From: Todiramphus chloris collaris
Lineage: Eukaryota > Chordata > Aves > Coraciiformes > Alcedinidae
Direction: 5' to 3'
Assembly (NCBI GenBank): GCA_025345505.1
Contig: JANVCC010000076.1
Location: forward strand, 13,346,057-13,410,056
Length of the DNA: 64,000 bases
Shown here piece after piece: positions 39,001-51,114 of the stretch. Under the pieces are notes generated by a model. The model worked only from the letters and a program-made list of their open reading frames with translations. It did not search any database and was not told where the DNA came from. The position numbers and the translations under genes were made by a program. Position 1 is the first letter of the stretch. Each line of letters starts with the position of its first letter.

Positions 39001-40486
39001 CAAGGGAATGTAAAACAAAAGCAGCAAAGTCAGATAATCAATTTTAGACTGCCAAAGCTGGAGAATAAGTCAAAGATGTTTACTTGAATTTAACAGAGAT
39101 GGAATCCAGAAAGGCTGGTGCAGTTCCCATCCATTGCAGCACTTCTTAACTTCTTTAGCTGAAGATACTGTCACCCCAGTGAGATGGTTACATGAGAGAT
39201 TCAGTGAGGATGGTTGCATGAGAGATGCAGTAGCTCCAGGGCTGTAGGTAGGTCTGGTACATTAAACTCCTTTCTAGCTCTCAATATAAAGCACAGCACT
39301 ATAAGGATTGCTAAGGGAAAAATTAACTCCGTCTCAGTGAGACCCAATACAGACACTTAAGTAAGCATGCACCTCATTCAGCTATCCTCACTTGTAAATT
39401 CTCACAATGTACATTCTGCCAGTCAAATGACATATGGGAAGGGGTACTGACCCTCCTCAGTTTAATCAGCTACTACACATGAGATCCAGAATGCAGGATG
39501 GCAGCCCCCTCTTTCCTTACTGCTCTCTGCATTTCACAAGCTCCCTAAATTTTCTTTTCTTATATCGTGCTACAATTGCTTATCTAAAGCTTGTCTGGCC
39601 TCTCTTCATATGCATGCAGGGCTTTACTTTTATCTCACTAAGGACCTTATTTGCTGATTATCTACACACACCAATTTACATCTTAAAGCTGGACAGAGAT
39701 GGCTTTCCATACTCTACATTGGTGTATTTATTATGGCAATTTGAGGATTGTTTCTACTCTCTATAACTACCAACAGGAAAAAGGTCACAAGGAAATGTGA
39801 ATGTGTTCATGCCTTTCTGTCTTTGCCTGTCACAGGTGTGAATAAAAAAATAAAGATCTGTAAAATTAGTTTTGGGAGCAGCCTAACATTTCCTCGGGTT
39901 ACAGTTTTGAGATAAAATATGTTTTTTGAAAAGTTTTAAATAGTCTGTCAAACAGAGTTTTTGTGCAGTTCACAGAGAAGTCTTGGGATTCTAATAGTGC
40001 TGGAAACAACTGAGAGATGCTCTCAAAGAAATAAGCAGCATGGAAATAACACAGGACGTCAATAAACATCATCTTTCTTCTGACAAATTGCAGATTTTTG
40101 CCTGAAGCCTGTGCACCCTAACACCCTTTGAAATACACAACATAGATGTGATAGCCCCTCTTGTGAAGACAAAGATGCCATATATAGAGAGCAAGTTCAT
40201 AAACTCGCAGAGGATGATATCAGTAGCAATAATCTCTGGAAGCCATTTTCAAAAAACTTCTTGTGATTTGGTTGGTTAGTTCTTGTCATAAATACCTATA
40301 ATCATAGATGTGTACACATATATTTGTGTGTTTATATATGTATAAAAACACATTTAACTTTTTTCTGTGATCAGTACTAATCAGTACTATCAGTAACAAT
40401 CAATGCTAACTCCTTTTAAAGATAAAAAGAAGAAAACTAATGATCACATAACTGTATTGTATGGAAGATCTTACTGTCAAAGCACA

Positions 40487-40512
40487 TATCATAATATGTC
40501 AATATTATGATA
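40487..40512. repeat. Perfect 11-bp-stem inverted repeat
   Basis: ATCATAATAT (40488-40497) and ATATTATGAT (40502-40511) are perfect complements around a 4-base loop, GTCA; one more T/A pair closes the stem. The sequence is A/T-rich, so chance is a reasonable explanation. Confidence 0.75.
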
Positions 40513-40984
40513 GTGTTTTCTATTCCTAGGAAATATATACACACAGAGAACTATCTTTCTCAGATACATGGAATTATTCATTTTTTCAGTGTATCAAATA
40601 AGTCTCACTGAAGCGGCGCACACTACTTCATCAGGATTTCATAAGCAATACAAGATTACCAAATTTCTCTCCCCTGTCTCTCCTCTATTGAAAGTATTTG
40701 ATATTTTGCAAAATGATCCAGTGATTCTTATATTCTTTTGGGCAAGAACTCTCATTCACTGATTTATTCTTTTTGGTTAATTAAGGAAAGAAGAGGTGTA
40801 AACAGTTCTGCTTGAAAGTTGTGTTGACAACATCTCTGGCTACTTCAGAGGTATCAAACCATGCGGTGTACAGTCCCTGCAACCCCTAGAATCCATAAAG
40901 CTTGCAGATTCAGCCTCCTAGCTGCAAGAAAAGTCAAGTTTTGATGCCTTTCTACCTTTGTCATGGGTTTCTATTATATTTGCT

Positions 40985-41434
40985 TACATGAGGGCTATGA
41001 GGATGATTAAGGGGCTGGAACACCTGCCTTACAAGGAAAGACTGAGAGACCTGGGGCTTTTTAGTCTGGAGAGGGGAAGCCTGAAAGGAGATCTAATTAA
41101 TATCTATAAATATATAAGAGCTGTGTGTCAAGAAGGCAGGGACAACCTCTTTTCACTTGTGCATTGTGAAAGGATGAGGGGAAATGTATTCAAGCTGCAG
41201 TACAAGAAGTTCCACCTCAGTATGAGGAAGAACTTCTTTACTGTAAGAGTTGTAGAGCATTGGAATAGACTCTCCAGAGAGGTTGTGGTGTCTCCTTCTC
41301 TGAAGACTTTCAAGACCTGTCTGGATGCATTTCTGTGTGACCTGCTCTAGTTTTGTCCTGCTCTGGCAGGGGGGTTGGACTTGATGATCTTCAGAGGTTC
41401 CTTCTAACCCCTAACATTCTCCTATTCTGTGATA
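40985..41434 (+). mobile_element. CR1 LINE fragment in PDGFC intron 3, antisense to the gene
   Basis: A plus-strand CR1 whose C-terminal ORF2 frame is still open from about 40988 to 41350: MRMIKGLEHLPYKERL, LGLFSLERGSLKGDL, HWNRLSREVV, LDAFLCDLL and then a stop. The 3' end carries GGGGTTGGACTTGATGATCTTC and the tail TTCTCCTATTCTGTGAT (about 41416-41432). Only the last ~450 bp of the element are present. The intact C-terminal frame suggests modest age. Confidence 0.94.
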
Positions 41435-44400
41435 AGTAATTTGTGGTCATAGTACTGAATGATAAGACTGTAGACAGAACACTCAAAGTAATGCAAAACT
41501 TCTCATAACTTGGACACATTTTGACTGAGTAGCCAAACAGTCAGCCTTACTCTGAAAGCATGCCCTGATGTACTGATTTGAACAAGGAACATTTAAAAGC
41601 AACATTTCCACTGTAATAAATCAGGTCTAATATGTAAGAACAAGTTAGGGCATAGATTATCCCCATGACAAAAAGTTTCAAAATAAAAGCAGTATGCCAG
41701 TTTAGATGAGAGTCTCTTCTTCAAATAATTCATCTTGGTTTTGTTTTTAGATTACTGTGGATATGCAAACTAATTTTAGGCGTATAATCCCTGCATTTTG
41801 GTTCCTATAAAGCATGCTTGTGTCTGAGTAATACCTAAACCATAGCTACTTCCAAAACCTTAATTTTTAGCGAGCTCTGCCATCTTGTTTATACATCTCT
41901 CTCTTCTAAATGAAATTTAAATAACATTTACAGTGAGCTCTCCCCACTCTGTACAAGTATATACATATATGCCATAAGAGGAAGTCTACCTTTTGTATCT
42001 GAGTAACAACTGCATAATATTTTGATTTCTGAACTTCATAGAAATTTGGCTTATAACATTCTCAAACCAAACAGAGGCAATACCTTTAAAGCTAACTAGA
42101 TGTTTATTTACCTCATGCGTGTGCACATAACCACAACTTCAAAGAGTTAAAACCCAGAAGATCACTTTCTTCTCTGTATTATTTGAGCTTAATAAAAATA
42201 CATAGTCTAATTTAGATCATGGGCAATACTAATACCTATATACACTTTTTAAAGAGTATGAAGTGTGTGTTTGCATGGTTATACAAAGTACATGCTGAAA
42301 TGACTGAAAATAGACACTGTAGAGACAAATTGAAGTCTGAAAATAGTTTATGGAAGTACCATTTCTCTCACCCCAATCTCATAAGACCTTTTTTGGAGAA
42401 AGTCCTGCAATATGTCTTGTAGGTTTTCTTTTTTTGGTGTTTTTGTTGGGTTTTTTTCGGGTTTTTTTGAATTCACAGAACTGTCCTAAACAAATTAACA
42501 GCTGCAATGAACCGTTTCAACGTGTGGAACATGTGAGAGAATGTGTGTCTTTTATAAGTGATTGTTAAAAGTTCAGTTGAATTACTTGCAGTGAATGTTG
42601 TCAGCAGTATTCTGCCATGACAAACCTCTGTACAGAACAGTTGGTTAGCTATTCACATCAGGTGGGGCTACTTCTAATTCATGGATGTTGTTTTGAAAAC
42701 ACAAAGTATTTTCCTAAACACTAGCTCTGACCTCCTACCTTAGTATCTTAGTATCAACTCTTCCTTATTATACAAACTACTCATCACAGCATTTAAGGTC
42801 ACTTAAAGATTTTTCTCTGCTTATCTATCATCTCTCACCATCAAAAGGCCATCTGCAGCCCATCCCATTTCCAGGACAGAGGTGTATACTGTTTACTTGC
42901 TGTATTTTCCAATAAATGTGATGTTTTCTCACCTGCTCTCACTGAGGAGCTAAAGCAGAAATGTACATAGACCCTTCTAAAATGACTTTATTTAATATTT
43001 TCCTGTCTTTCTGAATATATCCACTATCACCTCTTTATATTTCAATTGTAATCTCTTGAGATAACTTATTTTTTGTTTTGTGCTTCAGTTGTGCTTGTGA
43101 TTAAGACAGTACAGTACTTCATAACTGTTTTTGACAGTAATAATAACATGTTGCACTGAAATATTCTTTCATGGACATCCAAAGATACTTGAATGCATGT
43201 ATGAGTAGTCAGCTGAATAAGAAGTGGTTTTCAAATGCTAGTATGAACATATTGTTTACCTTCATTTTATGAATATAAACTCAAATGCAAACTTGTGTGG
43301 GGTCAATAATAGAGATGTATAAATATTATATACACTCTCTAATACTTAATTCTATTGGATGGCTTTAATAATTTCTTATTTATATATAGTACAATAGCAT
43401 TGTAATTCATATATTTTTGTCCATTCAATTATATTTTCTAGAACACCCTATTTTAATGAATGTTGTGTTACACCTGCAATTCCTTTCTACAATGGAAACT
43501 TTATAATGAATTATATATCAGATACTGACAGCAAGAAAGAGAATCTCCCTTCTCAGTATTTCTAAGTTCCTAATAATTTTTTTTTATTTCAGATCAAAAG
43601 TCATATTTAGTGCACAGACTCCTGGCTCCAATATTTAGCTGAACTTGAGCAGAAAGGGAGAAACAAAAGAATCCCACCACAGATTAACTTCTTTCACTGA
43701 AACTCTGATACTGTGTGAGTCCTATACACACACCTGTTGTAGGCTGAAATGTGGAATTGCTTTTACTTCAGTTAGGAGAAGGATTTGCAATGAACAATGT
43801 GAATTATGCTTAAAATGTGAAATTTTAATCTAAAAGGAGGAATATCATTGTAATTGAACAAAGAGTGATATGAGAGCCTCAGCACACAAATGAGTCAATG
43901 CAAAAAGAGATTCCCACAATCAGACTGCAGTGAGCATGTAGATACAGTTCAATGAATGTTTGCTTAGATCTTATTGCAAATAGGGTTACCATTATTATTG
44001 ATCACCGGATTTATAGGCACCCCCAAAATTCATACAGGAAACACACTGGCATTTGTTACATTTATGATTTACAGAAGGATTTTTCTTTAGTTCTGTACAC
44101 AAAGTTCCAGTTCTTACTTGACAGACAGTAGCTTATAAGGAATAAACAGCCAACATAAGTGCAGCTGTTCTGAACAGAAGTTTTTGTACATTCTTCTATG
44201 ACAGGGGATGTGGTCAGCCATGATTAAAGGACATCATGTTTGCAGACCTCTTTTTTAAATTACTCATTTTACTCAAAATACATGAATACTTATAAAGGAT
44301 AAATCAAATGGAACAGCAGCAAGCCAGGAAATAAACTGCTCTTTAAGTTCCCTATAGGTATTAAAAATGGGGAGCTGTTGTTAAGAAAATGTTTACTTAT

Positions 44401-46689
44401 CCCCGTAGGTTCACAGGAGATTAATCAAAAGTTAAACACTAGAAATTACTATTTATTATTTGTCAAGTACAATGAAAATTACTTCTATGGTGGATGTAAT
44501 TTTAATTCAGTATGCATGTTAAATTGCATTCCACACAGGTTTCTGTTCATTTCATATCACAATAAAAAGAACACACCCAACATTCCTGTACAACAGACAC
44601 TGCAGATCAGAGCTTGTCCTGCCTTGAAGGTAGAAAGTTGTTGAACAAAACATTACAGGGAAGGAACTTCAGCTCTGTCCTTATGTATCCATTCTTAGTG
44701 TCATCAAACCATATTTTAAGATTTGTGAAGAAAAATATTTTGCTTTGTTTACTTTATATGTAATATACACGTCACAACCCAAAAAGCATGGTAGAGGCTG
44801 TGGCTATGTTGCCCACATAAAGATTCTCACAGCATACGAACAAGTCAAATTTATAATTTGTGAAATGGCTTTTATAACCCTATATTACTAACCATAATGT
44901 TGTCCTGACATACTCTTAACATTCAGTTACATCACTTCTACCTATTTTCCACTATCTGTACCTCTTAATTCCCTTCTCATGTTACCTCTTTACATTTTCA
45001 TATATATTATTCACACTAGTATATGTGATTATGCAATAACTAAAAGGCAAATATAATTGGGAAAGTATGCATAAAAAGAAAAATTTAAGAAAAGTGTTTT
45101 AAAATCCCTTGCAGTTAGGAGTAAAACATTAAAAACATAGAAGCAAAATCACGTGTTCAGAAGTCCTGAAGTAGAATGAACAGTGTTACAGGGGACCAAA
45201 ACCTGAATAGGAGACAATGTGATCCTGTTACAAGAAAGGCACATCTCATTCAGACATATTGAGAACAGCACCATAAAGTCAGATTACTGAGTTGCCAGAG
45301 GTGTCAGCTGAAATAGTGTTCAGATTTCTCTCTAGCACTTGCTAGATATAGGCAGAGACAAATGGAATATTCAGAGCAAGAGGAAAAATAAAACGTGAAC
45401 TATGATAAAAGACCGAGTGTTACAAGGTTCTTTAATCTCGACAAGACTGGGCTGACAGGAGATAACTAACATGTAAGGGAGTATCAGATGATCAGGTATT
45501 CCTTAAGTCCCTCAATGTCAGGAAAGATTTATGTTATGTACTATAAAAAACCCAAATCATACTATGTAAAGCATTGCAACAGATGATCAGGGAAATATCA
45601 GATATCTTCATTCCTGCACTTCAGGAACATTACAAATATCTAGCGAGCATGAGCTTGCTCTATCTACATGCTGCATTGAGCAGGACAATGGCTCAGAAAT
45701 GATCCCACCATGTTCCCTTCCAGCTTTACATTTCCATGATTGCACTACACAGCATCTGTCTGGTAACCTCACTGTTTCTAGAAAACAGGTAAAATTATGC
45801 TGAGGGAAATGCTGGCTTCTAGAAACAAATTAATTCTAAATAATTTTGAAATCTGCACTATAGACTAGCTATGTCCCAAACTCTTATGTATACAGAACCA
45901 AATTCCTTTTTACTCAGTGATTATTTCTTCATTTGTACATTTTAAGTCTTTAGATTCATTCTATTGATGCTTGCAACAAAAATCAGTAAATGTATACCTG
46001 AATATCTAAATAGAAAATACTTGTTAGAAAAATATGTTTTGGGGTTTTTTTGTTGCATGCCAACCCACAAACCCTTAGCTCACATGAGAACATGAAAACT
46101 AATGAAACTATTTCACTTTTGAACTTTAATCTAGCTACTTTCTCTTGAAGAAATGTAGGGAGTCACAGGGTTTTAATAAATGTTGGTTCCTTGGAAGCAA
46201 AAGAAGTTCTTTTGGCAGTATGATTTACCATTTGTTTGAAGCATTGAAACAGTATGTAATACAAACCATTTAAGAAGATTTAGCATAATTTGTAAAATAA
46301 AAGTAGGCACATTTCTGCCATGCTCTGCTTTTTCAATCTCTGTGACTGCTATAAAAAATGGATCCTTCAAAGATGGTTAAAAGTGGATGACCTCATTCTA
46401 TTTCTGGTAGGCTCCCATGAGATTTTGTGCTGCTTACAGCACAAACAAATCTATTAAAACAGAATAGGTTTAATTTTAAGGCACCACTATAAGGAACTGC
46501 CTCAGCCTGATTAATGGTGTTACAAAAAAAAAAAAACCCCAAAACTACAAAACAGTTTAATTATTTTTATTATAATGAAGAAGTATATCTTTTCCTTTGT
46601 ACATGCAGTTCCTTCTCAGCCCCTTCCTTGTCATATGTAAAAAGAAAAAGAAGAAAACAAGGAAAGATTAAATCTGACAAACAATATAC

Positions 46690-46724
46690 CCATATATATT
46701 TCATATATATATAATATATATATA
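46690..46724. repeat. TA microsatellite, interrupted
   Basis: CATATATATTTCATATATATATAATATATATATA-type repeat in intron 3. Confidence 0.85.
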
Positions 46725-46784
46725 ACATTGATTTGAGCTTTCTAACATAATAAGACTGGCACTCTGTAACAGAAATGATGGAAA

Positions 46785-47400
46785 AATCATAGAATGGCTT
46801 GAGTTGGAAGGGACCTTAAAGAGCATCTAGTTCCACCCCCTGCCATGGGAAGGGACACCTCCCACTCAACCAGGTTGCTCAAAGCCTCATCCATCCTGGT
46901 GTTAAACAATTCCAGGGATGAGGCATCCACAGCTTCTCTAGGCAACCCATTTCCCTGTCTCACCACCCTCATAGTAATGAACTTCTTCCTAATGTCTAAT
47001 CTAAATCTACCCTGCTCTAGGTTAAAACCATTGGCCCTCGTCCTATCACCCCATGCCCTTATAAACAGTTCCTCCCCAGCTTTCCTGTAGGGCCCCTTCG
47101 GGTACTGGAAGGTCGCTATAAGGTCTCCCTAGAGCCTTCTCTTCTGCAGGATGAACAGACCAAACTCCCTCAGCTTGTCCTCATAGGAGACATGCTTCAG
47201 CCCTCTGATCATGTTTGTGGCCCTCCTCTGGACCCTGTAAGTTCAACAGATCCATGTCCTTGTGCTGGGGGCTCAAGAGCCAGATGCGGAGTGGATGGGG
47301 TTTCACAAGAGCAGAGGGGCAGAATTACTTCCCTTGACCTGCTGGCCATCCATCTTTTGATGCAACCCAGGATACGGTTGCCTTTTTGGGCTGCTGCGGT
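46785..47400 (-). mobile_element. CR1 LINE fragment in PDGFC intron 3, sense to the gene
   Basis: On the minus strand the element ends with the tail complement AATCATAGAATGGCTTGAGTTGG at 46785 and, upstream, encodes the C-terminal ORF2 segment (VVRQGNGLPREAV, and the SLMS/LRLDLR equivalents) with broken frames. It reaches back to the segment complementary to GATGCAACCCAGGATACGGTTG at about 47360. It is 5'-truncated and coding-dead. Confidence 0.92.
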
Positions 47401-47708
47401 GACAAGTTCTCAACCAGGCCTTGTCATCTTCCTTGGCATATTTTAAAGAAATCTATTCAGGCTTTGATTATGGCCCCAATCCTGCAAGCAGAACTGAGCA
47501 CATTCACACTCACTCACAGGGATTTCCCTCTGCACACAGCTGCATCTCCTTTCACTTTACTTCTCTGTCTTGCACATTTATGTCCTGTAAAGCTACAAAG
47601 TCAAAACACCTGCACAAGAAAGGAAGTGCCACAAGGTAAAGCTGTGCTAATCGTAACTATTTACAAATATTGCTCTACCTTACTAATATATTTTAAGAAG
47701 GTGAGTGT

Positions 47709-47732
47709 GGGTTTTTTTTTATTTATTTTTTT
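47709..47732. repeat. T-rich tract
   Basis: GGG followed by T9, then an A/T-rich stretch. Listed because it is one of the GGGTTTTTT sites counted in the findings. Confidence 0.7.
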
Positions 47733-50133
47733 CAAAAGCATAATTTTAAAAGAGTTGTAAAGCCTTTTCTAGAGGCATTGACCATTCTAATTCTCACATA
47801 TACCCTTTTTACAAAAGGCTTTTTAACACCCAGTTGAAAATTAATACTTATGCACTGAAAAATACTTTTCTGCTTGTATTTATACTTAAAATTTTCTCCC
47901 TCAGTCTCTTATTTCCCTGTTCACTGATTCAGGAATACTGGGTGTTTCTGATGGTTTCATGTAGAATATATGGAACTAATTACAGAACAAAGACATGAAA
48001 AACTGTTTTTCTAAGCTTTAATTAATTGTGGTTTCACAGGCTGCTATTCATTGCAGTCTAGGAAGTGGTTAGATGTGGGGTTTTTATCAGTTTAAATAAA
48101 GAGCCAAAGTGTGAGGCAGCATTAGTTCCACCTGAATTTTCCAGACCATAAAAATACAATCTTTCTGCAGACATTATTTTCATTTTGCTGAACCTAGCAT
48201 GACACAAAGTTATTTTCTGCGCTATCCTACTAGACGGAAAGATACTGGCTAACCACAAGTCTATCCCTTGATCAAGGCAAAAGTGCTTCAAAACCACCTG
48301 ATTGTAAATGTTCATTTTAATGGTTGACAAAGCACTGTTTCACAAATAAGCCAGATAAGAAGACAAATTTAGATTCTATTAAAAAGGCATTATTTACAAG
48401 CATTGATCACTGAGTATCAATCTTGGTTTTTTTCCTGGGCATGACTGACAGATATTGCAATCTGCTGCAGAAGAGGAGAAAAAAAAAAGGGGTGGAAATA
48501 AAGCAAAGTTGCAAGGAAAAACTGGTCAAGAACACTTACTAAAGTGATCTCTATGGCTACTTATGGGTGGATTTCTTCCACCTGCCCTGTACAGTGAAGC
48601 CCTATGACATGATCTGTTTAACTAAGAATAGAAACTCATTCTGAAGGTTCTCAATACTAAAAATAAAACATAATTGAGATACACTGCATAAATTACACTC
48701 ATGAAACAATGTCAAACAAGTTGGGTAAATGGAGACTGTGATGACTGCTGTGCTTTGCTGAAGAAAGAGTTGATCTAGTATTTGGAGAAAATATTTTCTT
48801 TTTTTTTTTAAACAATTATACATTTAAGATACCTAATAGCCAAAAGATAGTTTTTATGTTCTTAGATTTCTTCTACTATTTACTATTTAATTTGAAGCTG
48901 GTTTGTGTCTTTCAGATTATCTGGGTAATCCCACTGGACAAAGGATTTGAATGAATAAATTACAATGTGTGAGCACATACTCCTGGAATGGGAGGGGAGA
49001 CAAAATGTCATTTCAAGTACATCACACTAGAAACCTAATATAATCTAAGTGAATTTAGATGTGCAAAAATTCCCTTTGTAAATTTACATTCCAGTTAAAA
49101 AGTCAGAAGAGGACATTTTGCTATTTAACAATTAAGGTTATGTTCGCAAACATTATATTAGTGTTAGATATGGATTACCTCAGCAACTGTTATGTATTGT
49201 AAGAAAGAATGATGAGAAATAAGGATGTTTTAGCAAGCAACTAAAATACTGACACCTCTTTATTTCTCACACTATTCCACTTCTCCCACAGAAAATTAAA
49301 CCAAATTTTTCAGATTGGGATCTCATCATACTGTTTTTAAACCAATTACCATCAAAGTTAAATTCTTCCAGGTGATCTTTACTTCATTGCTGAAACTGGT
49401 CCATTCTGTGTAATTCACTCAGGAAACTACAAAAATAGGTATCAACTATGAAATAAGATCTCACTGGGAAGAACAATATTCTTAGTGTAATAAATGCATA
49501 TAAAGAAGCAATTATTTGCCAATTAATTTATGAAAATATTTTAAAAACCCAATGATCTAGATAAATGTGGATAATGTGGCCATTATTTTGATGATCTGGT
49601 CACTGTTTTTCAAACTCCAATACCTAATATTTCCTGTTGAAGAAAATTGGAATGGCTTTTTAAAAAATCTGCCTGTCACCAGTCACGCTCTGTATAAAAA
49701 AAGAAGAACTAGAATCAAAACATCCAGAGATTTCAAAAGCCTATAAATTGGAAAGTATAAGATTATCTTTTATCGCAATTTCGATTATCACTATATGAAC
49801 AGAAATTAAGAACATTAACATTGCATGCAATAATAAATCCAAGTTGAAGGATTGTTAGAATTTTAAAATACAGTTATTCTCCTGACAAAAAAAAAAAAAA
49901 ACCCAAAACAAAACCAAAGGAATACCACTTGTAAACAGAATGACCCAACCAAGACAATTCGCACTATAACTATTGCCAGTTACCCCCCAACACCAGGCAA
50001 TCTCATTATTATTTTCTCTTTTTTCCTCTAAACTTCAATGCATGACAGGAAACAGAAAAGAGCTGCCATCCTTTTTCTGCAGCAGAAATTGTCAGTGGAA
50101 GGTATAATTGCCTTACTGCAAGGAAACCATGGC

Positions 50134-50397
50134 TTATGAGAGGAATTCAAACTGGAAGAGAATAGATTTAGATTGGAAATTAGAAAGAGGTTCTTCACTC
50201 TGAGGGTGGTGAGACACTGGAACAGGTTGCTCGGGGAACTTGTGGATGTTCTATCATTGGATGTGTTCAAGACCAGGTAGGATGGGGTCTTGTGCAACCT
50301 GGTTTAGTTGGAGATGTCTTTGCCCATTGCACAGGGGTTGGAACTAGATGATCTTTTAGGTTCCTTCCAACCCAAACAATTCTATGATTCTATGACA
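50134..50397 (+). mobile_element. CR1 LINE 3' fragment, antisense to PDGFC
   Basis: Begins within the ORF2 C-terminus (AATTCAAACTGGAAGAGAATAG, then AGAAAGAGGTTCTTCACTC and GAGGGTGGTGAGACACTGGAAC) and ends in the clear tail AACAATTCTATGATTCTATGACAG at 50378-50397. The copy is 264 bp long. Its 3' end faces the 3' end of the long CR1 that starts at 50908, about 510 bp away. Confidence 0.94.
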
Positions 50398-50984
50398 GAC
50401 TGTTATTGGATACAGAACACTCTATGTGACAGAGTCAGAGCAAGGTATAAAAATCCATCTGAAAAGTTCACTTTCTGTTTCCTGTGCAAGACATGTTTCT
50501 TACTGGTTCTCTTTGGGGATTATCTGACTGCTTGATTAGGATATTAGTTTTCTAGAAAAGGAGGCAGTAAAGGACAAAAATGTGAAGGGTGCCTACATAA
50601 ACCATTGGACATAACCACAGTCTCAGAAAATAATCACAGGAGTTACTGTAAATGTACCTATTATCTAAATTAAAATCTGCAAAACCCCTTCATTATTTAC
50701 TAGCACTACTTCATGTAAGCATTAAGTTTTTAATTCTCTTCAGTTTAGTCTTAATTAAAAAAAAATAAATAAAACCACAACTACATAGAGATATGTGCTA
50801 GTAGCTCACAAAAGGAAGAGCTGATTTTTACTTTGCTCTTCTGTCATGACCTCACATCAAAGTTGTTCTTAGCTTTTAAGTCAAGCAGGAATATAGCACT
50901 GCTCTAAATCACAGAATCACAGAATAATTTTGGTTGGAAAGGACCTCCTAGATCACCGAGTCCAACCACACCTACAAGAACAAA

Positions 50985-51105
50985 GAACACCTAAATACGC
51001 AATCACTAAAAGGAAACAAAAAAATCCCACAAAAAAACCCAACGAAAACCAAACAAACAAAAAACCAAAAAACAAATCCAAAAAACAACACACAAGCCCC
51101 CTACA
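50985..51105 (-). repeat. G/T-rich 3' UTR tract of the long CR1
   Basis: On the plus strand this is almost pure A and C (AAAACCAAACAAAC-like words). It sits between the ORF2 stop and the conserved CR1 3' tail. Read in the sense of the element it is T-rich with G pairs and triplets. Confidence 0.7.
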
Positions 51106-51114
51106 TGCCTTCCC

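Noticed and set aside
38626..39087. 153-codon open frame on the plus strand
   Set aside because: It includes a poly-T-encoded run of Phe, shows no domain or codon pattern, lies antisense inside PDGFC intron 3 and has no supporting context. A chance open frame.
46845..47760. Overlapping plus-strand open frames
   Set aside because: They are antisense shadows of the minus-strand CR1 at 46785-47400 and run on into unrelated intron sequence.
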